Below, piece after piece: positions 1-5,501 of a stretch of 5,832 nucleotides of DNA. Under the pieces are notes generated by a model that did not search any database, was not told where the DNA came from, and saw only the letters and a program-made list of their open reading frames with translations. The stretch's first letter is position 1; the number at the start of each line of letters is the position of its first letter. The position numbers and the translations under genes are program-made. Source of the stretch: Bacteroidota bacterium (GTDB taxonomy: Bacteria; Bacteroidota; Bacteroidia; Bacteroidales; UBA4417); NCBI GenBank assembly GCA_020048595.1, contig JAIFMH010000352.1, forward strand, positions 1-5,832, in the 5' to 3' direction.

Positions 1-39
1 TCAGGATAGCAATGCGAGGAATGAGCATTGCAGTCCTGA
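1..39. repeat. 15-bp imperfect inverted repeat (stem-loop) at the window edge
   Basis: Bases 1-6 (TCAGGA) pair with 34-39 (TCCTGA) and bases 9-15 (GCAATGC) pair with 25-31 (GCATTGC). Between the two helices lie one possible G-U pair and one A-A mismatch; the loop is 9 nt (16-24). There is no T-run on either side, so it is not a standard intrinsic terminator. It may continue to the left of the window. Its role is unknown: a structured RNA, a protein-binding dyad, or part of an unseen upstream gene are all possible. Confidence 0.55.
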
Positions 40-205
40 GTGGCAATAGGCGGAGCACCATATAAAATGAAAACATTGGTGAGCGTGCGAACACCATATA
101 ATTGTTTGGATAAACTTTGATGTTGTATAAAGGATAGAAAGAAAGACTTGGCATGTAGCGAAGCGCAATGACCAGTCTTGTTAAAGGGTAGAGAAGCTGG
201 CACAG
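40..205. other. Stretch with no convincing gene
   Basis: Apart from the direct repeat, this stretch contains only rightward reading frames of 5 to 26 codons. Several touch through stop/start overlaps, for example TGATG at 118-122 and ATGA at 168-171. None is long enough or distinctive enough to call. The leftward strand holds no good frame here. Confidence 0.5.
53..101. repeat. 13-bp direct repeat, 36 bp apart
   Basis: Bases 53-65 and 89-101 match at 12 of 13 positions, sharing the core CACCATATAA. The copies are offset by 36 bp, which is neither a whole-codon tandem duplication of an obvious gene nor a CRISPR-like unit. They could be paired protein-binding sites or chance. Confidence 0.35.
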
Positions 206-400
206 ATGATACTGATTGTATTGTGGTGGTGGCTGTTTGCGATAGGGATTGTCGTGGAAATCCTTTCGATTCCTGCGAAAGATTGGAACAAAAGCCCGGT
301 GCCGCTTCCTGCGGCAATCGCCCTGAAGCTATGTACAATCATAGAGAAGCACATAAATAAAAAAAAAGGTCTGCCGAAACAGACCCTTTTAAAAGAATGA
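206..400 (+). CDS. Possible small single-span membrane protein
   Basis: This 64-codon frame starts at ATG 206. GAGAAG at 191-196 is a weak upstream purine stretch. Residues 1-23 form a strongly hydrophobic segment (MILIVLWWW... followed by FAIGIVVEIL) that would make one transmembrane helix. A Pro-rich turn (SPVPLP) and an amphipathic, Lys-rich C-terminus follow. The arrangement resembles small phage membrane proteins such as holin or spanin partners, but no family is recognised. It runs toward the leftward structural operon, and its last ten or so codons lie inside the terminator hairpin at 361-390, which is unusual. Frames on the other strand and in frame 1 over the same DNA look less protein-like. 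The call rests on hydrophobicity and plausible codons only. Confidence 0.4.
   Translation: MILIVLWWWLFAIGIVVEILSIPAKDWNKSPVPLPAAIALKLCTIIEKHINKKKGLPKQTLLKE
361..390 (-). terminator. Rho-independent terminator of the leftward capsid operon
   Basis: GGTCTG (368-373) pairs with CAGACC (380-385) around the loop CCGAAA (374-379). Read leftward, the stem is followed by seven T residues and then ATTTAT, a good U-tract. Read rightward there are only four T residues. It lies about 29 bp beyond the stop codon of the 84-aa gene, so it most likely ends the leftward transcript. Confidence 0.85.
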
Positions 401-418
401 AAAACCAATCAACTAAAG

Positions 419-673
419 TTACCGGGAAAGACCTTTTTTGTTGTGAGAATATTTAATCGTTTTATCAGTGGGGGGTGGAGCTGTATCTATTGGAATGTTA
501 TAGAGAAAGCTTTTGCCGGCATCGGTGAGTTGAAGGTATGGAAAGTCGGATTCATAAAGCTCCTGACACATATCCACTGATAGTCCGGAACAACTGAAGT
601 CAATTTTACCATAACCAGGAACAACAACTTCGCCAGGCACAATGCCCACCACTTTAAAATACTCTTGCCACAT
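419..673 (-). CDS. Small phage-type protein of unknown function (84 aa)
   Basis: It starts at ATG 673, one base after the stop of the 182-aa gene (TAA-T-ATG), so translation is probably coupled. The central part reads VPGYGKIDFS (residues 18-27), then an amphipathic helix and ESDFPYLQLT (41-50). I associate this pattern loosely with small proteins near the head-tail region of Bacteroidota prophages, but I cannot name the family. The last 24 or so residues are Pro-rich and then Lys-rich, probably disordered. There is no signal peptide or membrane segment. It is the last gene before the operon terminator. Its place behind capsid and tail-type genes suggests a virion or head-tail joining role, which is inference from context only. 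Confidence 0.75.
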   Translation of the reverse strand: MWQEYFKVVGIVPGEVVVPGYGKIDFSCSGLSVDMCQELYESDFPYLQLTDAGKSFLYNIPIDTAPPPTDKTIKYSHNKKGLSR

Positions 674-674
674 A

Positions 675-1223
675 TTAGCTTGCAGATGGAGTTAATGGAA
701 CAGTACCTTTAAAAATAAAAAGGTTGGCAGTTTTGTAGGTAAATTCAAAACTTAAACCTTTTCTTGCAGCGGTTTCCTTACCGGTACCACCACCATCGGG
801 AGACCCCTGGAACACAGCAGGGCGAAGCGCATCACCAAGCATATACTGTTGCCCTTCGCCATCGGTGACAACAAACACAAGGTTTTCGTTTTTAGAGGCA
901 TTCATAAACCCGAGCACAGTATCCTGTAAGCCTGGAGTAAAGAATGAAAGATGGAGTACGAATGATTTACCATCCACTTCACCCACTGTTTCGATTTTGA
1001 ACTCACCGGTATCGTCGGTGATATAAAGCTTAAACATCCTTTTACCCGGCTTCATAACAAGAGAGCCGGAAAGAACGGCGCTTAAATCGATAGAGGCAGG
1101 ATCGGTCGGTTTGGTGGGGAAGGTGAGAACATCCGAATGATAGCCAAAATAAACTTCCTGGGCAATGCCGCCCATGTTTTGGCCATCTGTAAGATTTTTA
1201 GCTATGTCAGTAAATTGAATCAT
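675..1223 (-). CDS. Phage virion protein, tail-tube/decoration type (182 aa), paralog of the 150-aa protein
   Basis: It starts at ATG 1223 after an A/T-rich leader and lies 61 bp behind the capsid gene, with a hairpin in the gap. The protein looks beta-rich, with no membrane segment. It has a GxNMGGI motif near residue 14, a DGEGQQYMLG turn at 121-130, a Gly-rich loop leading to TGKETA at 147-152, and SFEFTYKT at 158-165. These landmarks recur in the same order in the 150-aa protein upstream of the protease, pointing to a common ancestor. Position after the major capsid protein and the beta-strand/turn pattern fit a tail-tube, head-tail connector or capsid-decoration subunit. The exact role cannot be told from sequence alone. 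The C-terminus ends in a short Ser/Pro tail. Confidence 0.8.
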   Translation of the reverse strand: MIQFTDIAKNLTDGQNMGGIAQEVYFGYHSDVLTFPTKPTDPASIDLSAVLSGSLVMKPGKRMFKLYITDDTGEFKIETVGEVDGKSFVLHLSFFTPGLQDTVLGFMNASKNENLVFVVTDGEGQQYMLGDALRPAVFQGSPDGGGTGKETAARKGLSFEFTYKTANLFIFKGTVPLTPSAS

Positions 1224-1251
1224 ATACTTAAAGTATTAATGAGTTTCAGTA

Positions 1252-1275
1252 GCCGGACTGCGTGTACAGTCCGGC
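1252..1275 (-). promoter_or_regulatory. 9-bp hairpin between the capsid gene and the next virion gene, no U-tract
   Basis: GCCGGACTG (1252-1260) pairs perfectly with CAGTCCGGC (1267-1275) around the loop CGTGTA. In the leftward direction it is followed by TACTGAAACTCA, so it lacks the T-run of an intrinsic terminator. It lies 9 bp beyond the capsid stop codon. Likely roles are stabilising the 3' end of a processed capsid mRNA, or acting as a partial stop that lowers expression of downstream genes. Both are inferences. Confidence 0.6.
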
Positions 1276-1284
1276 CAGTTAATA

Positions 1285-2247
1285 TTAAGAACCAGATCCG
1301 GTTTTCTTGATGTTGGTCCAAACCACCTGATCAATACCAAAGCCTAAACCTTCCGACCAGTCAGCCATAACAGCAACAGCACGCTTTGATTCTTCGAGCT
1401 TAAAGTTGTTTTTGGTGATTGTGGCAGGAGAAATATGCAGAAAGTTCGGTTTCGGAGTACAGAAAATGTCATTGGTTCCGGCCATACAAGCGAGACCAAC
1501 AACATTGAGAGGAGTAAAATCAATGTTGGTGTCAATTTCTCCGGCAGAAGCCTTTTGATAAAAGGTCTGAGCCCTTTTGTCCTGCATGTATTTTTTGTAC
1601 CAGGATTTTGACATAAACACGTTCATCTTAATACCCTGATATACTTCAGAAATACCATCGGTAAATGTTTCCACTGTATCAAAAATTGTGGCAGCATTCA
1701 GCGCAGGAATATCAACACTATTGATAGTGTCGGCATCCACGCCTTGCTGTAACAACAGGCGAACACCATCCATACCGGTTCCGTTGGCACCGGCAACACC
1801 ATTGGCAGGAGCAGCAAAAACACCTTTGTAATATTCGTTCAGTTCCATATCCTGATTGATTTGGTTGGAATAATAATTTTCCAGCAACCATTTCACGAAA
1901 GGCCAGTCTTTGCGGTCAACCTGATCGCCTTTGAGGAAACCAAGCCATGTGGAATAGAGTTCATCGGGCGTGAATTCGTCATCCAGCTTGAATCTGAATT
2001 GACGGATTTCTTTAGGAACGAAGTCAGCACCACCTTTTTGGGTGAAAGCTTTCTGGAAGGGCTGAACCAAATTTCTGAATGTGGCGTTAGCCAATCGAAA
2101 GATGGTGTCATCGGTTCGGATCGGTGTAGCAAAGCTAACAAGCTCGCTTCCCTGGGAGAGCATGGTCAGAATTCTTTTTTTATTCTGGCCTGCATCGATG
2201 TAATAAGCGCCGTACTCCTGTACGACTGCTGCGGCATTGATACTCAT
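1285..2247 (-). CDS. Putative phage major capsid protein (320 aa)
   Basis: It starts at ATG 2247, 12 bp after the protease stop, behind a TAAATAAAATTAACC leader with no Shine-Dalgarno. The position directly after a capsid protease/scaffold gene, the length of 320 aa, and a soluble mixed alpha/beta composition fit a HK97-fold major capsid protein. Useful landmarks are an acidic/aromatic helical stretch at about 88-140, a Gly/Ala-rich flexible loop at 143-160 (APANGVAGANGTG), and a segment at 207-222 (KMNVFMSKSWYKKYMQ). Near the end, 265-311 runs from PKPNFLHIS through ESKRAVAVMADWSEGLGFG to VVWTN, which resembles the final beta-strands of Bacteroidota capsid proteins. It would form the icosahedral shell. 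No signal peptide or membrane segment is seen. The family call is from context and pattern, not a search. Confidence 0.75.
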   Translation of the reverse strand: MSINAAAVVQEYGAYYIDAGQNKKRILTMLSQGSELVSFATPIRTDDTIFRLANATFRNLVQPFQKAFTQKGGADFVPKEIRQFRFKLDDEFTPDELYSTWLGFLKGDQVDRKDWPFVKWLLENYYSNQINQDMELNEYYKGVFAAPANGVAGANGTGMDGVRLLLQQGVDADTINSVDIPALNAATIFDTVETFTDGISEVYQGIKMNVFMSKSWYKKYMQDKRAQTFYQKASAGEIDTNIDFTPLNVVGLACMAGTNDIFCTPKPNFLHISPATITKNNFKLEESKRAVAVMADWSEGLGFGIDQVVWTNIKKTGSGS

Positions 2248-2259
2248 GGTTAATTTTAT

Positions 2260-2691
2260 TTAAGAATTATTGTCAACGTCTTTGTTGTGAGGCAGGTTGT
2301 TGATGGTTTCCCAATCAGCATCCACCGGTTCCTGAGATGTAGAATCGAGATTGTCAAGTATGCCAGCGACCGCAACACCTGGGCGAGCGGCCAGTAAAGT
2401 ACGAATTGCTTCAGCCTTAGCTGTAGGGCCTTCGGCAGATGCAACGCTTGGATCAATTGCATCAAATGCAGCAACTGCATTTGTTAAATTGTTTTCTGCA
2501 GCGACAAGCAAAGTGTTTGATTGATCCCTTTCGGTTTCGGTCTCAGTCTTTGCATTAGCAACCGCCTGGTCGTTTTGATCGAGAGCAGTTTCGATTAACA
2601 GGAGCTGTCCTTCGTTCAAACTCACCGATTCATCTACTGATTCAAGGGATTCAATCCCGAGAACAGCATTTAATTTTGTAAATTGTAACAT
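2260..2691 (-). CDS. Possible nested scaffold protein from an internal in-frame start (143 aa)
   Basis: An in-frame ATG at 2691 (residue 300 of the protease fusion, MLQFTKLNAV) begins exactly where the scaffold-like part starts. It is preceded by an A/T-rich tract (2702-2730) like the leaders of the other genes here. Separate production would mirror lambda, where Nu3 is made from an internal start in gene C. The product would be acidic and helical. There is no Shine-Dalgarno, and nothing in the sequence proves that this start is used. Confidence 0.3.
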   Translation of the reverse strand: MLQFTKLNAVLGIESLESVDESVSLNEGQLLLIETALDQNDQAVANAKTETETERDQSNTLLVAAENNLTNAVAAFDAIDPSVASAEGPTAKAEAIRTLLAARPGVAVAGILDNLDSTSQEPVDADWETINNLPHNKDVDNNS

Positions 2692-3588
2692 AGAGCGGGT
2701 ATTTAAATTTGAATTTGAAATTGAATTTTCTTGTTCAGAAAGGGCGTAAGCCCTGGCAATGGCATGTTCAATCGTACCCATAGAGTCTACAAAAACACCC
2801 ATGACATCGCGGGAATAAAAAACAGCGCCGGTAAGGTGTTGATCTTCACATTTTGGAAATCTGTTTTTGATAACACCCATGAATTTTTCGTCCAAGGGGT
2901 CTAAAACATCTTTAATGTAGTTTTCATAGTTGCCTTCCCTGAGTTCATCAGATATTTTGTTTTTATACGGGCTGGTGGAGGCAGCGATGGTATGAAATTT
3001 TACACCTTTGGCCTCCCATACTGGTTGCCAATCGGCAAAACGGCTAACAACACCGACAGAACCGATTGTATCGGTGTCGGTGCTACAAATAATTTCCTGT
3101 GCAGCTGAACCGATCCAGAATGCCGCGCTGGCCATTAAACCATCTACAAAGGCAACTACTGGTTTTTTAACAGAATTTATAATGTTTGCAAGAGCTTCTG
3201 TTCCATCAACTGTACCTCCGGGAGAGTCAATTTTTAAAACGATGGCAGCAATATTGGGATTTCTGTCGGCTTCCTGAACGTATTGGCCAATGGTTGCGGT
3301 GCCGTTAGGGCCGCAGCGCATGTCATCTTTCATTAATACTCCCTTAATAGGAATAACAGCAACCGATTTTTCGGGTGCGTTATTAAAGCGATCATCTGAA
3401 TTATAATAAGAGGCGGCGATTTGGCCGGGTTGAATGGTAAAAGGGAAGCGAGTGATTGAAGCATCAATACTAAATTCAGTGTTATGATTGAGAAAGGAAG
3501 AGATAATAGCACCATGCGCTGAAGCAAAGTCCTGGTCGATCAGCCAACTATGTTTAAGAATCGCATTTAGAAATTGTATTGAATTCAT
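2260..3588 (-). CDS. S49-family (SppA/ClpP-like) phage capsid maturation protease with C-terminal scaffold-like domain
   Basis: I place the start at ATG 3588, giving 442 aa; an in-frame TTG at 3612 would add eight residues. The S49 core begins near residue 75 (SVAVIPIKGVL). It contains SPGG at 122-125, the catalytic serine in GLMASAAFW (Ser154), IGSVGV at 175-180, and the probable catalytic lysine in SPYKNK (Lys209). The Ser-Lys spacing of 55 residues fits the short SppA and phage lambda protein C type of Ser/Lys dyad. No signal peptide or membrane anchor is seen, so it is a cytoplasmic capsid protease, not a signal-peptide peptidase. After a low-complexity Asn/Ser linker (about 283-299), residues 300-442 form a helical, acidic domain with likely coiled coil (about 322-376), ending in NNLPHNKDVDNNS. 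This looks like an internal scaffold, as in lambda C/Nu3. The capsid gene follows 12 bp later. The protease would process scaffold and capsid subunits during prohead maturation. Confidence 0.9.
   Translation of the reverse strand: MNSIQFLNAILKHSWLIDQDFASAHGAIISSFLNHNTEFSIDASITRFPFTIQPGQIAASYYNSDDRFNNAPEKSVAVIPIKGVLMKDDMRCGPNGTATIGQYVQEADRNPNIAAIVLKIDSPGGTVDGTEALANIINSVKKPVVAFVDGLMASAAFWIGSAAQEIICSTDTDTIGSVGVVSRFADWQPVWEAKGVKFHTIAASTSPYKNKISDELREGNYENYIKDVLDPLDEKFMGVIKNRFPKCEDQHLTGAVFYSRDVMGVFVDSMGTIEHAIARAYALSEQENSISNSNLNTRSMLQFTKLNAVLGIESLESVDESVSLNEGQLLLIETALDQNDQAVANAKTETETERDQSNTLLVAAENNLTNAVAAFDAIDPSVASAEGPTAKAEAIRTLLAARPGVAVAGILDNLDSTSQEPVDADWETINNLPHNKDVDNNS
2702..2727. repeat. A/T-rich low-complexity tract inside the protease-scaffold linker
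   Basis: The tract repeats AATTTGA-like units with small variations and encodes the Asn/Ser linker between the protease and the scaffold-like domain. Because it precedes an internal ATG, it may act as a linker sequence, as a translation leader, or as both. Confidence 0.5.
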
Positions 3589-3685
3589 AAATATTGCCTT
3601 TGTTTTCAGCAAAATAAAGGCACATCGAGGGGGGGCGAAAGGACAGAAACAGTCTTACGACAAAAGAGTACAGGGTTTTATGGCA

Positions 3686-4138
3686 CTAAAAAGGGTTGTT
3701 GATAAAAACGGATCTGTATTTTGTTTTACCGTAAAATTTAAATGAGCAACCGGCCAGCGAAGCTGTTTCTTTGCCGGTGTTCAATTCTGAACTAAATCTC
3801 AAAGGGTCGTTTTGGTTTCCGGCAAGTTTGTATTTACCGTTGCCGTCAATAAAAATAACAGCCCATTTTCGTGGATCAAGATAAGCCAGCGCAGTTTGAA
3901 GCGAAGCGTTATCCTGGGGAATAAAACCGCGGAGCTCGGTGTTATAAATCAAACCGGAAGCTGACAGTTCTGAATTTTCAGAAAAATCAATGGATTCCGG
4001 AGAGCAGTAAATTTGCCAGATGTTATCCTGGTTAATAAAGTTAATGGTTGCTCCCTGGGTGGAAAATGTACCGTAAGGAATGGCCCATAATTTTAAAATA
4101 CCGCCGAGGTTATCGCCGGGTTTGTTTAATGTTTTCAT
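3686..4138 (-). CDS. Phage tail/virion-type protein (150 aa), paralog of the 182-aa protein
   Basis: It starts at ATG 4138 after a very A/T-rich leader. It looks beta-rich with no membrane segment. Its landmarks are GDNLGGI (8-14), FIDGNGKYKLAG (96-107), TGKETA (121-126) and SFKFYGKT (132-139). Each has a counterpart in the same order in the 182-aa protein encoded after the capsid gene (GQNMGGI, VTDGEGQQYMLG, TGKETA, SFEFTYKT). It lacks about 30 residues of the other protein's N-terminal half. It probably belongs to the same tail-tube, connector or decoration family. A 97-bp gap separates it from the protease gene, wider than the gaps within the rest of the operon. Its position before the protease, where a portal or head-morphogenesis gene would normally sit, is unusual. 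Confidence 0.75.
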   Translation of the reverse strand: MKTLNKPGDNLGGILKLWAIPYGTFSTQGATINFINQDNIWQIYCSPESIDFSENSELSASGLIYNTELRGFIPQDNASLQTALAYLDPRKWAVIFIDGNGKYKLAGNQNDPLRFSSELNTGKETASLAGCSFKFYGKTKYRSVFINNPF

Positions 4139-4238
4139 GATATAATATATTTAATAAAAAAGTTGTCCCCAAATCAGACAAAGCGCGCAAAAATAAATAT
4201 GAAAAAATTAAAAAAATTGAACAGCGCATGAAGTATGA

Positions 4239-4814
4239 TTATTTGATTTTTTCATAGAATAGAGTTGGGATGTTTGTAAGGTAACCCATGTTATTAAGAT
4301 TTTGAAGAATCGTTTGTTGAACTTTATTATAGATGTCGGTTTCAAAATCTATGATATGTGGATTTCCGTTGCGGTAAAAATCTTTTTTAATGGACTCATA
4401 AGACCAGATTTCTTCTGTGAATGAAAAGAGGTTTTTGAATTTGGTAATGGATTTGTTTAAGGGAAATCCAAGCGAGGTATGAGTACCGATATAAACACGC
4501 ATGGTGAGTTTAATCAGTGATTCAAAATGGCGGCCAAAGAAAAATATATTCCTGTTGGATAATTGCCAGCCATAATGATAGAAATGATGGTCCGACACAA
4601 CAATATCCAATTTTGAAGAATATTTATTTGGATTGAGATCGTAGATTTCATCATAGTTGTTGTTTTCCGGCATACAGAGAAAAACAAAAAAGTTATAAGT
4701 AGGCTTATTAATTGTAAGATCTATAGGGTTTCCATAATTGAATTCAAGGTATTGTTTTACATAGGGCTTGACTGGAATAGAAATGATATAGCGATTGGAT
4801 AGCGATTTTGTCAT
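4239..4814 (-). CDS. Unrecognised 191-aa protein, possibly nucleic-acid binding
   Basis: It starts at ATG 4814 behind the leader TTAAATTAAAACA. It is rich in aromatic residues, Asn and Lys. It opens with IPVKPYVKQYLEFNYGNPI (13-31), and has an acidic stretch near 49-62 and a Tyr/His/Phe-rich middle (74-98). A segment at 121-149 (KSITKFKNLFSF, EEIWSYESIKKDFYRNG) could fold as a helix-turn-helix. The opening and the YESIKKDFYR-like segment remind me of uncharacterised proteins in Bacteroidota prophages and mobile elements, without known function. There is no signal peptide. It is the first gene after the terminator at 4909-4938, so it may lead the capsid transcript or form its own unit; 100 bp separate it from the next gene. 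A regulatory or DNA-binding role is a guess. Confidence 0.7.
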   Translation of the reverse strand: MTKSLSNRYIISIPVKPYVKQYLEFNYGNPIDLTINKPTYNFFVFLCMPENNNYDEIYDLNPNKYSSKLDIVVSDHHFYHYGWQLSNRNIFFFGRHFESLIKLTMRVYIGTHTSLGFPLNKSITKFKNLFSFTEEIWSYESIKKDFYRNGNPHIIDFETDIYNKVQQTILQNLNNMGYLTNIPTLFYEKIK

Positions 4815-4855
4815 TGTTTTAATTTAAGGTTAATACAATGCACAATAAAGCTATG

Positions 4856-4885
4856 TAAAAGTATAAAAAATAATAGAATACTAAA
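4856..4885 (-). promoter_or_regulatory. Candidate Bacteroidota-type promoter for the leftward capsid operon
   Basis: On the minus strand, TTTA (4885-4882) and TACTTTTA (4863-4856), 18 bp apart, come close to the Bacteroidota pattern TTTG-N19-21-TAnnTTTG; each box misses the final G. It lies just downstream of the preceding gene's terminator and about 40 bp before ATG 4814, where a promoter is needed. In such A/T-rich DNA the match is weak evidence. Confidence 0.25.
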
Positions 4886-4908
4886 TTCTCCAAGGGAATG
4901 AAGCGACC

Positions 4909-4938
4909 AAAAAAAACCGGCTTTCGCCGGTTTTTTTT
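4909..4938. terminator. Strong bidirectional Rho-independent terminator
   Basis: CCGGC (4917-4921) pairs with GCCGG (4926-4930) around the loop TTTC. The hairpin is flanked by A8 (4909-4916) and T8 (4931-4938), so the U-tract works in both directions. It lies 12 bp beyond the stop of the 100-aa gene and separates that gene's transcript from the capsid genes. Confidence 0.92.
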
Positions 4939-4949
4939 GGAAACTTTCT

Positions 4950-5252
4950 TTAGAATGGACGGTCCTGATCGGCTTCTTGCATTTCCGGCTCTTCTTTTTT
5001 TGTTTTTTTCGCTTTTGCCTTTGGTGCGGGAGTTTCTTTTACAGGTGCTTCTTCGCGGGTAGAAACGTAGCAGGTGTGTGTTCTGCCGTATTCGTCCGGG
5101 GTCTTCATCTTTGCAATTTCGAATGTTAAGTACTCAGCGCCTTCCCATTTGTGGGTTAATCCTGCGATTTTTTCAACCGGGATTGTAACTTTTACGATGT
5201 CCATGTCAGCAACTTGAGTGCCTTTTCCGATGTAATTTCTCTTGTAGTTCAT
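4950..5252 (-). CDS. Small protein with SSB-like acidic C-terminal tip (100 aa)
   Basis: It starts at ATG 5252 after an A/T-rich leader. Residues 1-67 form a compact beta-rich core beginning with NYIGKGTQVADMDIVKVTIP and ending TPDEYGRTHTCYVSTREE. A Pro/Ala/Lys linker follows (68-87, APKAKAKKTKK), then an acidic tail EEPEMQEADQDRPF. The ending in acidic residues plus Pro-Phe matches the SSB C-terminal peptide that recruits replication and repair proteins. The core, however, is shorter than a standard SSB OB domain. I recall similar small uncharacterised proteins in Bacteroidota, often in mobile or recombination contexts. A DNA-metabolism role, by binding ssDNA or competing for SSB partners, is an inference. 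It is transcribed alone and closed by the terminator at 4909-4938. Confidence 0.8.
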   Translation of the reverse strand: MNYKRNYIGKGTQVADMDIVKVTIPVEKIAGLTHKWEGAEYLTFEIAKMKTPDEYGRTHTCYVSTREEAPVKETPAPKAKAKKTKKEEPEMQEADQDRPF

Positions 5253-5301
5253 GATTCTTGTTTTTTAAAATTAATAATATGCAGGTACAGATATGGCACA
5301 A

Positions 5302-5402
5302 TAAATGGAAAATCCCTAAATGTTTTTTTTTGAAGAAAAACGGAGACGCAAACGTGTGCGCGTAGTTTTTGTTCTTCCTCAAAAAACATTTTTTTCCATT
5401 TA
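5302..5402. repeat. Large near-palindrome (about 100 bp) with a palindromic GC core
   Basis: The left arm (5302-5340) and right arm (5365-5402) are inverted copies. The outer 11 bases (TAAATGGAAAA) match perfectly, then AAATGTTTTTT matches after a 5-base insertion in the left arm, and the inner AGAA...AAAC blocks match with small gaps. The 24-bp centre itself contains a near-palindrome, CGCAAACGTGTGCG (5347-5360), with one mismatched pair. It lies about 50 bp upstream of the 100-aa gene. It could be a cruciform or protein-binding site, a replication or transfer origin structure, a small non-autonomous palindromic element, or a terminator-like structure. Confidence 0.75.
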
Positions 5403-5410
5403 AATCAGGA

Positions 5411-5453
5411 TTCCGGTGCCAAAAATTCCTGTTTTGGCCGGCAGTTACCGGAA
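5411..5453. repeat. Nested inverted repeat
   Basis: GCCAAAA (5418-5424) pairs perfectly with TTTTGGC (5432-5438) around a 7-nt loop. The flanking TTCCGGT (5411-5417) pairs with ACCGGAA (5447-5453), leaving an 8-nt bulge on the right. It starts only 9 bp from the large near-palindrome. Confidence 0.6.
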
Positions 5454-5501
5454 GTTTCCAACCAAAAAAATTAACAATTTCGGAAACACTGATGGTTTGG
5501 T
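5454..5501. repeat. Two crossing inverted repeats
   Basis: GTTTCC (5454-5459) pairs with GGAAAC (5482-5487), and ACCAAA (5461-5466) pairs with TTTGGT (5496-5501). The pairings interlock, as in a pseudoknot, or they may simply be overlapping operator half-sites. The arms are short, so chance is possible. Function is unknown. Confidence 0.35.

Noticed and set aside
178..360. Rightward 60-codon frame with a TTG start ending just before the terminator
   Set aside because: Its composition (many Cys, Asp and Arg) is not typical, and the overlapping frame at 206-400 makes a more sensible membrane protein. It looks like a shadow frame.
181..408. Leftward 75-codon frame across the left terminator
   Set aside because: It runs through the terminator that ends the leftward operon and has a Phe/Ser/His-rich shadow-like composition.
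1861..2253. Rightward 130-codon frame opposite the capsid gene
   Set aside because: It lies entirely antisense to the well-supported capsid gene, and its sequence has no recognisable domain.
3588..3612. TTG at 3612 as the start of the protease gene
   Set aside because: The ATG at 3588 is a standard start, removes only eight residues and keeps all of the S49 core, so it is preferred.
3488..3745. Rightward 85-codon frame covering the protease start and the gap before it
   Set aside because: It is mostly antisense to the protease and the 150-aa gene, with Lys/Arg-rich shadow composition and no motif.
3749..3778. Inverted repeat ACCGGC / GCCGGT with an 18-nt loop
   Set aside because: It lies inside the 150-aa coding sequence, the stem is only 6 bp, and there is no T-run.
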